DNA of 16,909 nt from Hyphomicrobiales bacterium (GCA_003133345.1 PKXB01000055.1:7422-24330), one strand, 5' to 3'; shown: positions 6,104 through 13,450, numbered from the stretch's first letter. Program-made: numbers and translations. The notes: a model not told the origin generated them from the letters alone.

Positions 6104-7921
6104 TTACTCCGCCGCGGCGACGGTTTCGGCCGGCTCGTGCGTCGTGTGCGCGCGGATGGCCTCGTCGCGATATTTGCGCTTGAGCGCGTCCTCGCCGCCG
6201 GTGGTGGCATGGTAGAGGTCGAGCGCGTCGAATTCGTCGGCCTGCGGCGGCGCGATGGCCAAGTCAGAATAGCTCCAGCGGTCCGGTGCTTTGAGCGCCG
6301 CGGTGAGCATGGCCTTGCAGCGCAGATAAACGCGCGCGTAATTCCAGAACTTCAGTGCGGTGCCGCCCAAATAGCGCGCATAGAACACGATCGGGTTTTC
6401 CAGCGGCATGCTGCTGCGCCGGTCGCGGCGGAATTTGAGGCGCAGCGCGCCGCCTTCAAGCGGATGCACGCCCTCGAACAGGATCATCAGGTAGAACCAC
6501 AGGATGGTCGACAGCGTCGTGCCCGGCCGGCCGATTTTGCTGGCGCAGGTGCGGCGCAGGATCGTGTTGATGTGTTCGGGCGTGTAGAACGCGTGCCAGG
6601 CCGCGCGATAGGCCTCCTCCCAATCCTGGTCCGACATCGTGCCGTGATGCGAGACCCGGTGATTGAGGTCGTACTTGTTCATGTCCGGATCCATCCAGAT
6701 TCCCTTGGCGTCGAGAATCTTGTGGTCTTCCGATCCCGGCAGCGGCGTCAGGAAGAAAAACTCGAGGATATCGACCGGCAATTCGCGCTTGATGATCTCG
6801 ATATCGCGCGCGATCGATTCTTTGGTGTCGGCCGGAAAACCGAGGATGTAGCCGGCATAGGTGATGGCGCCGTGGTTGCGCCACATCTGCAGCATCTCGC
6901 GGTATTCGGTGATCTTGTTCTGGCGTTTCTTGGCGGCGATCAGATTGTCCGGATTGATATTCTCGAGCCCGATGAACACGCGCCGCACGCCCGCCTTAGT
7001 CGCCTTCTCGATGAAGTTCGGGATCTTGTGGCAGAGCGTGTCGACCTGGATGGTGAAGCCGATATTCATCCCCTCGCCGACCCGCATCTGGATCATGCGG
7101 TCGAACAGCGGCTCCCAATCCTTGTTGCGGGCGAAATTATCGTCGGTAATGAAAAAACGCTTGATCCCTTCCGCGTAATTCTCCCGCACGATATGTTCCA
7201 GGTCGTCGGCCGAGCGGATGCGGCTCTTGCGCCCCTGCACGTTGATGATGGTGCAGAACGAGCACTGATACGGGCAGCCGCGTCCGAGATCGATGCTCGA
7301 CAGCGACCCCGACGTCCGGCTGACGTGCTGGCGGGGCAGAAACGGCGGTGGCTCGCCCGCGAGCGCCGGCAGATTGTCCATGTAATTGTAGAGCGGTGCC
7401 AGCTCGCCGTTCCAGGCATCACGCAGCACCTGATCGAGCCGGCGTTCCTCGGCTTCGCCAGCGAAGAACGAAATGCCAAGGTCCTGCGCCGCTTTGATGT
7501 CGCGCGGCAATTCCGGCAGCATGGCGATGCAGCCGGAGATATGGAATCCGCCGATGCAGACCGGCAGGCGAGCGTCGAGAAACGGCTTGGCCAGATCGAC
7601 GGCGCGCGGAAACTGGTTCGACTGCACGCCGACCAGACCGATCAGCGCGCGGCCGCCGGCGCGGCGGATCATGCGAATGATCTGGTTGGGCTTAACCCGC
7701 CGGTTGGTTTCATCGAAAGTGTGCAGCCGGATATCGACGCCCGGTCCCAGCACGTGCCGGCGCTTGGCGTCCTCCGCCAAGGCATTGAGACATGCCAGCG
7801 TATTGGACGGGATCGCCGAGCGCAGCCACTGGATCGGATAGCCGTCGTCGTCGTAATGCGACGGCTTGATCATCACAAAATGGAAGATTGCCGGCGTATT
7901 CGCTGTATTCGGACGAAGCAT
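6104..7921 (-). CDS. B12-binding-domain radical SAM protein
   Basis: This 605-aa protein has an N-terminal cobalamin-binding-like Rossmann region (about 15-165, with LIGLVGVQS and VCIGGFHISG) and a radical SAM domain with the cluster motif CPYQCSFC (C216, C220, C223). The radical SAM core continues with RFFITDDNFARN, RRVFIGLENINPDN and TYAGYILGFPADTKESI. A C-terminal region of about 200 residues carries hydrophobic stretches (TLSTILWFYLMILFEGVHPLE). The canonical DxHxxG B12-ligand motif is not evident, so base-off cobalamin binding is uncertain. The architecture is that of BchE/HpnP-type enzymes that methylate or remodel unreactive carbons; the substrate is unknown. The ATG at 7921 is preferred over 7933 because GGGAG lies five bases before it. 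There is no operon partner. Confidence 0.85.
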   Translation of the reverse strand: MLRPNTANTPAIFHFVMIKPSHYDDDGYPIQWLRSAIPSNTLACLNALAEDAKRRHVLGPGVDIRLHTFDETNRRVKPNQIIRMIRRAGGRALIGLVGVQSNQFPRAVDLAKPFLDARLPVCIGGFHISGCIAMLPELPRDIKAAQDLGISFFAGEAEERRLDQVLRDAWNGELAPLYNYMDNLPALAGEPPPFLPRQHVSRTSGSLSSIDLGRGCPYQCSFCTIINVQGRKSRIRSADDLEHIVRENYAEGIKRFFITDDNFARNKDWEPLFDRMIQMRVGEGMNIGFTIQVDTLCHKIPNFIEKATKAGVRRVFIGLENINPDNLIAAKKRQNKITEYREMLQMWRNHGAITYAGYILGFPADTKESIARDIEIIKRELPVDILEFFFLTPLPGSEDHKILDAKGIWMDPDMNKYDLNHRVSHHGTMSDQDWEEAYRAAWHAFYTPEHINTILRRTCASKIGRPGTTLSTILWFYLMILFEGVHPLEGGALRLKFRRDRRSSMPLENPIVFYARYLGGTALKFWNYARVYLRCKAMLTAALKAPDRWSYSDLAIAPPQADEFDALDLYHATTGGEDALKRKYRDEAIRAHTTHEPAETVAAAE

Positions 7922-8171
7922 TCCCACTCCCATGGCAGCGCTCTGGCGCCCGCGCGCCCGTTTCGACGGTACCGGCGTTGCGCAATTCTTGCCCTTTATC
8001 GGTCAAAAAGTCGAGCTTTAGCTGCGTTTCGCCGGAAAGCGTCGGCGATAGACGGCGTCTTGACCATAAACCGACTAGCCGCGGCTTAGCCCTGGCAAAA
8101 ATGCTTCTTCATGCCCATATACGACCATGAGTTTTATGCATTCAGCGCGAGCAAGGTCATTGGAGAGCGGC

Positions 8172-8417
8172 ATGGATAAATTTGATTTCAATGCGCCGGC
8201 GGAGCTGTTTCCATCGCGCAATCGCAAGATCGTGAATAAAGTCAAGTATCGCCGCTTCGATCATGCCGCCGATGCCATCCGCTTTGCCGTCGAGGAGTTG
8301 CCCGAGCCGCTGCTGCTCGGCGCCTTCATCGAGATCGACGAAGAGCGGCTTGGCCACAAGGACATCCGCGCGCTTTACGACAGCGCGGAATACCCGTTGA
8401 CCAAGCGCGCTAGCTGA
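8172..8417 (+). CDS. Conserved small hypothetical protein
   Basis: This 81-aa soluble protein begins MDKFDFNAPAELFPSRNRK, followed by KVKYRRFDHAADAIRFAVEEL and GAFIEIDEERLGHKDIRALYDSAEYPL. I recognise the type as a conserved small rhizobial protein without known role. The ATG at 8172 has GGAGAG at 8162-8167, well placed; the longer reading from 8127 has no such site. It stands alone, divergent from the radical SAM gene and upstream of the cold-shock gene. No signal peptide, membrane segment or metal motif is visible. Confidence 0.75.
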   Translation: MDKFDFNAPAELFPSRNRKIVNKVKYRRFDHAADAIRFAVEELPEPLLLGAFIEIDEERLGHKDIRALYDSAEYPLTKRAS

Positions 8418-8548
8418 ACGCGCGCGCGTTTGACGGTTCTGCGCAATTAGCGTATTCCACCAGCTGCAGCCAGGTTTTCGGTTCTGCCTTGCAACGCTGC
8501 CCGTTTTTGGGCGCTCAACAAGTCATCCCAAAAAACTCGGATGTCGAA

Positions 8549-8575
8549 GCGCACAGATGATGAGCGTTTGTGCGC
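8549..8575 (+). promoter_or_regulatory. Hairpin in the cold-shock gene leader
   Basis: GCGCACA (8549-8555) and TGTGCGC (8569-8575) form a 7-bp stem with a 13-base loop. It ends 21 bp before the AAGGAGG ribosome site of the cold-shock gene. CspA-family leaders often fold as temperature-responsive structures, so a cis role is plausible but not shown. Confidence 0.35.
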
Positions 8576-8608
8576 ATCTCACGCAGCAACCGACGCAAGG
8601 AGGCCGCC

Positions 8609-8812
8609 ATGGCCACAGGCACAGTCAAGTTCTTCAATACCCAGAAGGGTTTCGGATTCATCACGCCGAGCGACGGCTCGAAGGACGTGTTCGTGCACAT
8701 CAGCGCGGTCGAACGCGCCGGCATGAGCACACTCAACGAAGGCCAGCGCCTCACCTATGAAATCGTGACCGAGCGCGGCAAGCAGGCGGCGTCCAATCTA
8801 GCGAACGCCTGA
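8609..8812 (+). CDS. CspA-family cold-shock protein
   Basis: This 67-aa protein is a single cold-shock domain. It binds single-stranded RNA/DNA and acts as an RNA chaperone or antiterminator in the cytoplasm. The start [20 protein letters not shown] contains RNP1 (KGFGFI, about 13-18), and [13 protein letters not shown] contains RNP2 (VFVHI, about 27-31). The length is typical. The ATG at 8609 follows a near-perfect ribosome site AAGGAGG (8597-8603); an in-frame upstream ATG at 8570 would translate that site and is rejected. It has its own 190-bp leader and a good terminator, so it is a single-gene unit. The exact csp paralogue cannot be named. Confidence 0.96.
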   Translation: MATGTVKFFNTQKGFGFITPSDGSKDVFVHISAVERAGMSTLNEGQRLTYEIVTERGKQAASNLANA

Positions 8813-8843
8813 CCATCTTATTCGCATCATTACGAACGGCGAG

Positions 8844-8867
8844 CGCCCGGCTTTGCGCCGGGCGTTT
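8844..8867 (+). terminator. Intrinsic terminator of the cold-shock gene
   Basis: CGCCCGGC (8844-8851) pairs with GCCGGGCG (8857-8864) around a TTTGC loop, followed by TTTG. The stem is strong and the T run short. It lies 31 bp after the csp stop. Confidence 0.75.
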
Positions 8868-8920
8868 GCGCTAGAGCCCGGCCCGCTAATGGCCGCCGCC
8901 GAGGAGCGCCAAGAAGCGTC

Positions 8921-9115
8921 ATGACGCACAAATATTCAACCGGGCAGAACGTCTATTACGAGCCGACTTTCGGCAACGCGGCCTCGCGCGGCAAATACAA
9001 GATCGTCCGTCCGCTGCCGGTCGAGAACGATAACCGGCTGGCCTACCGCATCAAGAGCATCTCGGAATCCTACGAGCGCATCGCCGAGGAACACCAGCTG
9101 AGTCGGACCGACTGA
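8921..9115 (+). CDS. Small hypothetical protein (64 aa)
   Basis: This 64-aa soluble protein reads MTHKYSTGQNVYYEPTFGN, then AASRGKYKIVRPLPVEND, NRLAYRIKSISESYERIAEEHQL and SRTD. The first part has the look of a small SH3-like beta fold (GQNVYYEP, GKYKIVRPLP, YRIKS), and similar short proteins are found in rhizobia; the function is unknown. GAGGAG at 8901-8906 is a rather distant ribosome site. It follows the csp terminator, so it probably has its own promoter. No signal peptide or cysteines are present. Confidence 0.65.
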   Translation: MTHKYSTGQNVYYEPTFGNAASRGKYKIVRPLPVENDNRLAYRIKSISESYERIAEEHQLSRTD

Positions 9116-9217
9116 GACCAGGCGCCGGTCATTACCCGCCGGCCGCCAAATTCCCGCCATTTCAGGGTCAAAACCGCGCCTTTCACCGCGGGTTCAACGA
9201 TCCGTGATGCGGCCTTT

Positions 9218-9242
9218 GGAACCCTCCACCCGTACCTGCGTT
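9218..9242 (+). promoter_or_regulatory. EcfG-type general stress response promoter
   Basis: GGAAC (9218-9222), a spacer of exactly 16 bp and CGTT (9239-9242) match the EcfG/SigT consensus GGAAC-N16/17-CGTT of alphaproteobacteria perfectly. It lies in an intergenic region 69 bp before the start of the small membrane-protein gene at 9312, a normal distance for a promoter. No other spaced match was found in the intergenic sequence. Confidence 0.75.
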
Positions 9243-9311
9243 AGCCTCGCGAAACCTCGTGAACCTTTCACCAGGCCGGCCCGACGAATGGCTATGACCT
9301 TGGAGGCTGCC

Positions 9312-9521
9312 ATGAACTGGTCGATGTACACCGCTGACCGTACCACCCACCTGAAGATCGTGGTGGTTGGCCTTGCCGCCGCGCTGCTGATCTCGGTGAT
9401 CGGCATCGCCGCGCAACAGTTTAATCTCGGCACCGATATCCTGACCGCGCAGGCGCCGACCGTGATCAAGGCCGGCGGACCGGTGGTCTTCACCGACCGC
9501 GCTGGTACGACCATCCGCTAA
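9312..9521 (+). CDS. Small single-span membrane protein, likely stress-regulated
   Basis: This 69-aa protein begins MNWSMYTADRTTHLKI, followed by one hydrophobic segment VVVGLAAALLISVIGIAA (about 17-34) and a short tail ending VVFTDRAGTTIR. It is probably a single-span inner-membrane or anchored protein with the tail in the periplasm. I recognise the type as a conserved short rhizobial protein without known role. The ATG at 9312 has GGAGG at 9302-9306, five bases before it; the longer in-frame reading from 9204 would translate the promoter and is rejected. The gene sits alone between a perfect EcfG-type promoter and a strong terminator, so it is probably a single-gene member of the general stress regulon. 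That regulation is inferred. Confidence 0.75.
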   Translation: MNWSMYTADRTTHLKIVVVGLAAALLISVIGIAAQQFNLGTDILTAQAPTVIKAGGPVVFTDRAGTTIR

Positions 9522-9553
9522 CAGCGATTTTTTCGAACCTCCCCCGCGCTTTG

Positions 9554-9580
9554 CGCGCCGCTTTTGCGGCGCGTTTTTTT
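9554..9580 (+). terminator. Strong intrinsic terminator
   Basis: CGCGCCGC (9554-9561), a TTTT loop and GCGGCGCG (9566-9573) are followed by seven T (9574-9580). It ends the small membrane-protein gene. It has no T run in the other direction, so it would not terminate the convergent TRAP operon. Confidence 0.92.
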
Positions 9581-9593
9581 CGGGTGGAGCGGT

Positions 9594-10883
9594 CTATCTG
9601 ATCACCAGCGCCGGCAGCCACAGCGACAACGCCGGTATGAAGGTCACCAGCATCAGCACCGCGAACATCACGCCGTAGAACGGCCAGATCCCGCGCATCA
9701 CGTCTTCCAGCTTGACGTTGCCGACCGCGCAGCCGACGAACAGCGTCGAACCGACCGGCGGCGTGAGCAGACCGATGCCGAGGTTGAGCAGCATGATCAT
9801 GCCGAAGTGCACCGGATCGACGCCGAGCTTCATCACCACCGGCAGCAGGATCGGCGTGCAGATCAGGATCAGCGGCGCCATGTCCATCAGGCAGCCGAGC
9901 ACCAGCAGCATGAAGTTGATCAGCATCAGGATGACGTATTTGTTCTCGGACACCGAGAGGAAAAACGCCGTGATCTTGGCCGGCATCTGCATCAGCGCCA
10001 TCACGTAGCCGAAGCTCGACGCCATCGCGATCAGCGTCATCACCATGGCCACGGTCTTCAACGTGCGATGCACCAGCGCCGGAAGATCCCGCCAGCGGTA
10101 GTCGCGGTAGATGAACATGGTGACGAAGAAGGCCCAAATGCAGGCAACGGCGCCGGCTTCGATCGCGGTAAAGATGCCGAGCAGAATGCCGCCGATGATG
10201 ATCACGATGGTGATCAGGCCCCAGGCGGCGTCGATGGAGATACGTACGGCGTCGCGGAACGGCACCGCCTCACCGGTCGGATGGCCGTCGCGGTAGGCGA
10301 TGAACAGGCAGAGCATAATGAGCGCAAAGCCGAGCAGCAGGCCCGGCACCACGCCCGCCATGAACAGGCTGATGATCGAAATCGTGCCGCCGGTCGCCAG
10401 CGAATAGATGACCGCGTTGTGGCTGGGCGGCACCAGGATTGCCTGCAACGAGCCGCTGATCGTCACGTTAGTGGCGAAAACGCGCGGATATCCGACCTTC
10501 TCCATCTGCGGGATCATCACCGAGCCGATCGCCGAGGTGTCGGCGATCGAAGAGCCGGAAATTCCGCTCAGGAAAGTAGTGGCGACGATGTTCACCACCG
10601 CAAGTCCGCCGCGCACACGCACCACCCCGACGATCACATTGGCGAAGGCGACCAGGCGCCGCGCCATGCCGCCTTCCGCCATGATGGCACCCGCCAGCAC
10701 GAAGAAAGGAATGGTGAGCATCGCCACCTTGCTCACGCCGTCGGAGATTTTCAGCATCACCGCTTCCGGCGGGATGCCGATCCACAACGCCCCGGCGAGC
10801 GCGCCGATGCCGAGCGAATAGGAGATCGGCATGCCGATCGCGAAGCACAAGAACAACGTCCCAAGAAGGATAAAGAGGTCCAT
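9594..10883 (-). CDS. dctM: TRAP transporter large permease DctM
   Basis: This 429-aa protein is the large membrane subunit of a tripartite ATP-independent periplasmic transporter, which forms the Na+-coupled transport channel. It has about 12 hydrophobic segments from the start (MDLFILLGTLFLCFAIGMPI). Family motifs include IPFFVLAGAIMAEGGMARRLV (about 58-78), FLSGISGSSIADTSAIGSVMIP (about 103-124), an ISGSLQAILVPPSHN stretch (about 141-155), GCLMDMAPLILICTPILLPV and the signature NLGIGLLTPPVGSTLFV. It is third in the dctP-dctQ-dctM operon, starting 6 bp after the dctQ stop. No - strand terminator is seen after it. The substrate is set mainly by DctP; context suggests a sugar acid. Confidence 0.95.
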   Translation of the reverse strand: MDLFILLGTLFLCFAIGMPISYSLGIGALAGALWIGIPPEAVMLKISDGVSKVAMLTIPFFVLAGAIMAEGGMARRLVAFANVIVGVVRVRGGLAVVNIVATTFLSGISGSSIADTSAIGSVMIPQMEKVGYPRVFATNVTISGSLQAILVPPSHNAVIYSLATGGTISIISLFMAGVVPGLLLGFALIMLCLFIAYRDGHPTGEAVPFRDAVRISIDAAWGLITIVIIIGGILLGIFTAIEAGAVACIWAFFVTMFIYRDYRWRDLPALVHRTLKTVAMVMTLIAMASSFGYVMALMQMPAKITAFFLSVSENKYVILMLINFMLLVLGCLMDMAPLILICTPILLPVVMKLGVDPVHFGMIMLLNLGIGLLTPPVGSTLFVGCAVGNVKLEDVMRGIWPFYGVMFAVLMLVTFIPALSLWLPALVIR

Positions 10884-10889
10884 GTGCGG

Positions 10890-11405
10890 TTATTCCACCG
10901 GCAAATGCGGATCGGCTTCGCGCGCGGGCCGCCCAATGGTGAGATGCTCGATGATAAACAGCAGCGTGAGCGCCCCGCCGAGGGGAATCGGCGAATAGAC
11001 GACGCCCACCGACAAAAACGGGAATTCGGCGATGGTATTGTACCAGGTCGCCTGGCACAGCCTGATGCCGTAAACCACCATGAACAGCGCCATCACCACC
11101 ATCAGCAGCTCGACGATAAAATCCGCAACACGGCGAAGGTGGTCGGGGAGCATATCGACGACGAGGGTGACGTTCATATGCAGGCCGAGCCGATAACAGG
11201 CGGCGGCGCCGAAGAACGTCAAGACGACGGTGAGGAGGACCGCCGTGGTTTCGGGCCACGAGGCGGCGCTATTGAGAACGTAGCGGGTGAAGACCGCCCA
11301 CGGAATGATCGCGGAAATCAACACCAACGCAGTGCCCGCGACCCATACGCAGACGAGATACGCCCACTCCATTGCTTGCCGGTAGCGTGCGGCGAGTACG
11401 GCCAT
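10890..11405 (-). CDS. dctQ: TRAP transporter small permease DctQ
   Basis: This 171-aa protein is the small membrane subunit of the TRAP transporter, with four hydrophobic segments: AYLVCVWVAGTALVLISAIIP, TTAVLLTVVLTFFGAAACYRLG, VADFIVELLMVVMALFMVVYG and a last one near IPLGGALTLLFIIEHL. The stretch GLHMNVTLVVDMLP between segments 2 and 3 and the pattern TWYNTIAEFPFLSVGVVYSPIPLGG are typical of the family. The ATG at 11405 is chosen because GGGGAA lies five bases before it; an in-frame upstream ATG at 11468 would add a non-family, Cys/Arg-containing stretch. It overlaps neither neighbour: 117 bp separate it from dctP and 6 bp from dctM. Confidence 0.9.
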   Translation of the reverse strand: MAVLAARYRQAMEWAYLVCVWVAGTALVLISAIIPWAVFTRYVLNSAASWPETTAVLLTVVLTFFGAAACYRLGLHMNVTLVVDMLPDHLRRVADFIVELLMVVMALFMVVYGIRLCQATWYNTIAEFPFLSVGVVYSPIPLGGALTLLFIIEHLTIGRPAREADPHLPVE

Positions 11406-11461
11406 CGTTTCCCCAATACCCGCCGCCGAAGCCGTCAGCGGGCCCGCTCTGCAACACGATC

Positions 11462-11510
11462 GCGCCACGCCTCTCCGTGCGCCGAAACCGGCTCCGGAAA
11501 AACGTGGCGC
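11462..11510 (-). promoter_or_regulatory. Intercistronic stem between dctP and dctQ
   Basis: GCGCCACG (11462-11469) and CGTGGCGC (11503-11510) are perfect 8-bp inverted arms separated by 33 bp that include a small CCGG-ct-CCGG palindrome. In the - strand transcript the structure starts 12 bases after the dctP stop. It could protect the dctP mRNA end and favour more DctP than permease, as is common for binding-protein genes. No T run follows, so it is not a full terminator. Confidence 0.45.
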
Positions 11511-11522
11511 AATGGCTGCTCG

Positions 11523-12521
11523 CTATTTCACTTCCTGGATGCGCTTGACCGTGGCGGCATATTTCGGATCGTATTTGTCCCAGACCGGCTTCACGGCGTC
11601 CTGGAACGCTTTCTTGTCGGCGGCCGAGACCTCGATGATCTGGATGCCGGCGGCTTTCGCCTTGTCCATCGCCTGCTTCTCATAGGCTTCCCAGAGCATG
11701 CGCTCTTCCTGCTGGGCTTCCTTGCTGAACTTCACCAGCAGCGCCTGGTCGTCCTTCGACATCGTGTCCCAGATCTTTTTCGAGAACGCCAGCATTTCCG
11801 GCACGATCAGATGCTCATCGAGGGTGTAGAATTTCACCACCTGGTAGTGGTTATCGAACACGAAGCTCGGCGGATTATTCTCGGCGCCGTCGATCACGCC
11901 GGTCTGCAGCGCGCTGAACACCTGGTCGTAACCCATGGCGACGCCATTGCCGCCCATCGCGTTCGCCATGTCGACGAAGATCGGATTGCCGATGACGCGG
12001 ATCTTCATGCCCTTGAGGTCAGCCACCGTCTTGATCGGCTTCTTGGTGTCGTAGAAATTGCGCGCGCCGGCATCCATCCAGCACAGGCCGATGAGCCCCT
12101 TGCCGCTGTTGGTCACCTTGTCGAGCAGGTCCTGGCCGATCGGGCCGTCGATCACTTGCTGCATGTGTTTGGTATTGCGGAACACGTAAGGCATATTGAA
12201 CACGTTGAGATCGTCGACCACCGGGCCGAGCGCGCCGACGGATACACGCGCGAAGGCGATGGCGCCGACCTGCGCCTGCTCGATCGCTTCTTTCTCGCCG
12301 CCGAGCTGCATGGCGGGATACATGGCGACCGTGAGCCGGCCTTTAGTCGCATCCGACAACTTCTTGCCGAGATTTTCGACGGCGACGACGGTCGGATAGC
12401 CGGCGGCATGAACGTCGGAGGCCTTGAGAACCAAATTTTGCTGGGCGACCGCGGAGCCGGACGCAAACGCGGTGGCTGCAGCCAACACGCCGGCGGCGAT
12501 CATGGCGGTATAGGACTTCAT
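11523..12521 (-). CDS. dctP: TRAP substrate-binding protein DctP, probable uronate/sugar-acid binder
   Basis: This 332-aa periplasmic protein captures the substrate and delivers it to DctQM. A signal peptide is clear (MKSYTAMIAAGVLAAATAFA, cleavage after about residue 26, AVAQQ). DctP-family motifs are HAAGYPTVVAVENLGKKLSD (about 38-57), MYPAMQLGGEKEAIEQAQVG, ARNFYDTKKPIKTVADLKGM, KIRVIGNPIFVDMANAMGG and QTGVIDGAENNPPSF. The Arg in KIRV is the usual carboxylate clamp and the Asn pair in AENNPPSF is the second conserved ligand site; the latter pattern is frequent in uronate-type binders. The substrate is inferred from this and from the uronate dehydrogenase-like gene across the divergent promoter. 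GGGAGGAAA upstream is the ribosome site. Confidence 0.93.
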   Translation of the reverse strand: MKSYTAMIAAGVLAAATAFASGSAVAQQNLVLKASDVHAAGYPTVVAVENLGKKLSDATKGRLTVAMYPAMQLGGEKEAIEQAQVGAIAFARVSVGALGPVVDDLNVFNMPYVFRNTKHMQQVIDGPIGQDLLDKVTNSGKGLIGLCWMDAGARNFYDTKKPIKTVADLKGMKIRVIGNPIFVDMANAMGGNGVAMGYDQVFSALQTGVIDGAENNPPSFVFDNHYQVVKFYTLDEHLIVPEMLAFSKKIWDTMSKDDQALLVKFSKEAQQEERMLWEAYEKQAMDKAKAAGIQIIEVSAADKKAFQDAVKPVWDKYDPKYAATVKRIQEVK

Positions 12522-12611
12522 GGCGACAGTTTCCTCCCGGGGTTCGTTATTGCGGCGACAATCAAGGCGCTTGCAGCACGGCTCATTGATCCAGGCGGCC
12601 GTGCATGTTAC

Positions 12612-12631
12612 TCATCATGTCATATGATGAC
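12612..12631. promoter_or_regulatory. Palindromic operator candidate in dctP/gntR divergent promoter
   Basis: Two overlapping inverted repeats are present: TCATCAT-N5-ATGATGA (12612-12630) and GTCAT-N3-ATGAC (12619-12631). They lie 90 bp before dctP and 28 bp before the regulator gene, as expected for a GntR-family site controlling both. FadR-subfamily operators are short palindromes; the match here is by position and symmetry, not by a known consensus. Confidence 0.45.
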
Positions 12632-12658
12632 CTTGCCGACTAGCGCGGTGTCAAGCAT

Positions 12659-13408
12659 TTGAACAAGCGTACGCCAAAAAATTTGAGTTTGCTGCAGCCG
12701 CTGGAGGCCCCGCGCGGGCTCACCGGCGAGCTGGTCGCCCGCCTCACCGCCGATATCGTCAGCGGCAAATTGACGCCGGGGTCGCAACTTCCCACCGAAC
12801 AGGAAATGATCGCCGCCACCGGGGTCAGCCGCACCGTCATACGCGAGGCGGTGGCCGCCCTGCGGGCCGATCGCCTGGTGGTCACCCGCCAGGGGGTCGG
12901 GGCCTTCGTCGCCGACCAAGTACGTCGGCCCTACCGGGTGGATTTCGACGAGCGCTCCTCGCTGCGCGACGTCCTCAACGTCATGGAATTGCGCACCGGC
13001 GTCGAGGTCGCGGCGGCGGGGCTGGCCGCCGAACGCGCCAGCCCGGCGCAGATCAAGAAAATCGCCGACCGCTTTGCGGCGATCAACGCCGCCATCGGCC
13101 GCGGCGAAACCGCCGTCGATCAGGACTTCGCGTTTCATTGCGAAATCGCCGACGCCACCGGCAATCCGCAGTTCAAACGCTTCCTGGAATATCTCGGCCG
13201 TTTCGTCATCCCGCGGCGAACGGTCTGGGGCCGCTCGACGCCGTCCAACCCGCACGCTTTTCTCGACATCTTCCAGCAGGAGCACGAACTTATCCTGAAC
13301 GCGATCCGCGACCGCGCGGTGAGCATGGCGCGCGCCGCGATGCAGCGGCATCTGGTCAACAGCCGCGGCCGCTACGAGAAGCTCGCGGCCGAGGTCGGGA
13401 TCAAGTAG
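12659..13408 (+). CDS. GntR/FadR-family (FCD) transcriptional regulator
   Basis: This 249-aa regulator has a winged helix-turn-helix (about 20-85: GELVARLTADIVSGKLTPGS, LPTEQEMIAATGVSRTVIRE, VTRQGVGAFVA) and an all-helical FCD effector domain (about 105-240). Putative metal/effector ligands of the FCD pocket are D155, H160, H209 (QEHE) and H231 (MQRHL). Such FCD members often respond to sugar acids or other carboxylates and repress the adjacent catabolic genes. The gene diverges from the TRAP operon and is 42 bp before the uronate dehydrogenase-like gene, so it most likely controls both. The start is the TTG at 12659; no strong ribosome site is seen, and no nearby ATG fits the frame. The start is therefore uncertain by several codons. 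Confidence 0.92.
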   Translation: MNKRTPKNLSLLQPLEAPRGLTGELVARLTADIVSGKLTPGSQLPTEQEMIAATGVSRTVIREAVAALRADRLVVTRQGVGAFVADQVRRPYRVDFDERSSLRDVLNVMELRTGVEVAAAGLAAERASPAQIKKIADRFAAINAAIGRGETAVDQDFAFHCEIADATGNPQFKRFLEYLGRFVIPRRTVWGRSTPSNPHAFLDIFQQEHELILNAIRDRAVSMARAAMQRHLVNSRGRYEKLAAEVGIK

Positions 13409-13450
13409 CCTCCAGCCGCAAAACCGCGGCGTCAATCACAAGAGAGAACG

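Noticed and set aside
6137..8089. 650-codon + strand open frame over the radical SAM gene
   Set aside because: Antisense to a gene with clear catalytic motifs; composition is that of a shadow frame.
8408..8425. GCGC-rich palindrome (AACGCGCGCGCGTT) after the 81-aa gene as a regulatory site
   Set aside because: A simple alternating CG run is self-complementary by nature and no T run or other context supports a function.
8499..8512. GCCC-GTTTTT-GGGC as a terminator after the 81-aa gene
   Set aside because: The stem is only 4 bp and no T run follows it.
9564..12662. 1032-codon + strand open frame across the TRAP operon
   Set aside because: It is antisense to dctPQM, is rich in His, Arg, Asp and Gln as expected from the complement of high-GC coding sequence, and has no recognisable domain or ribosome site.
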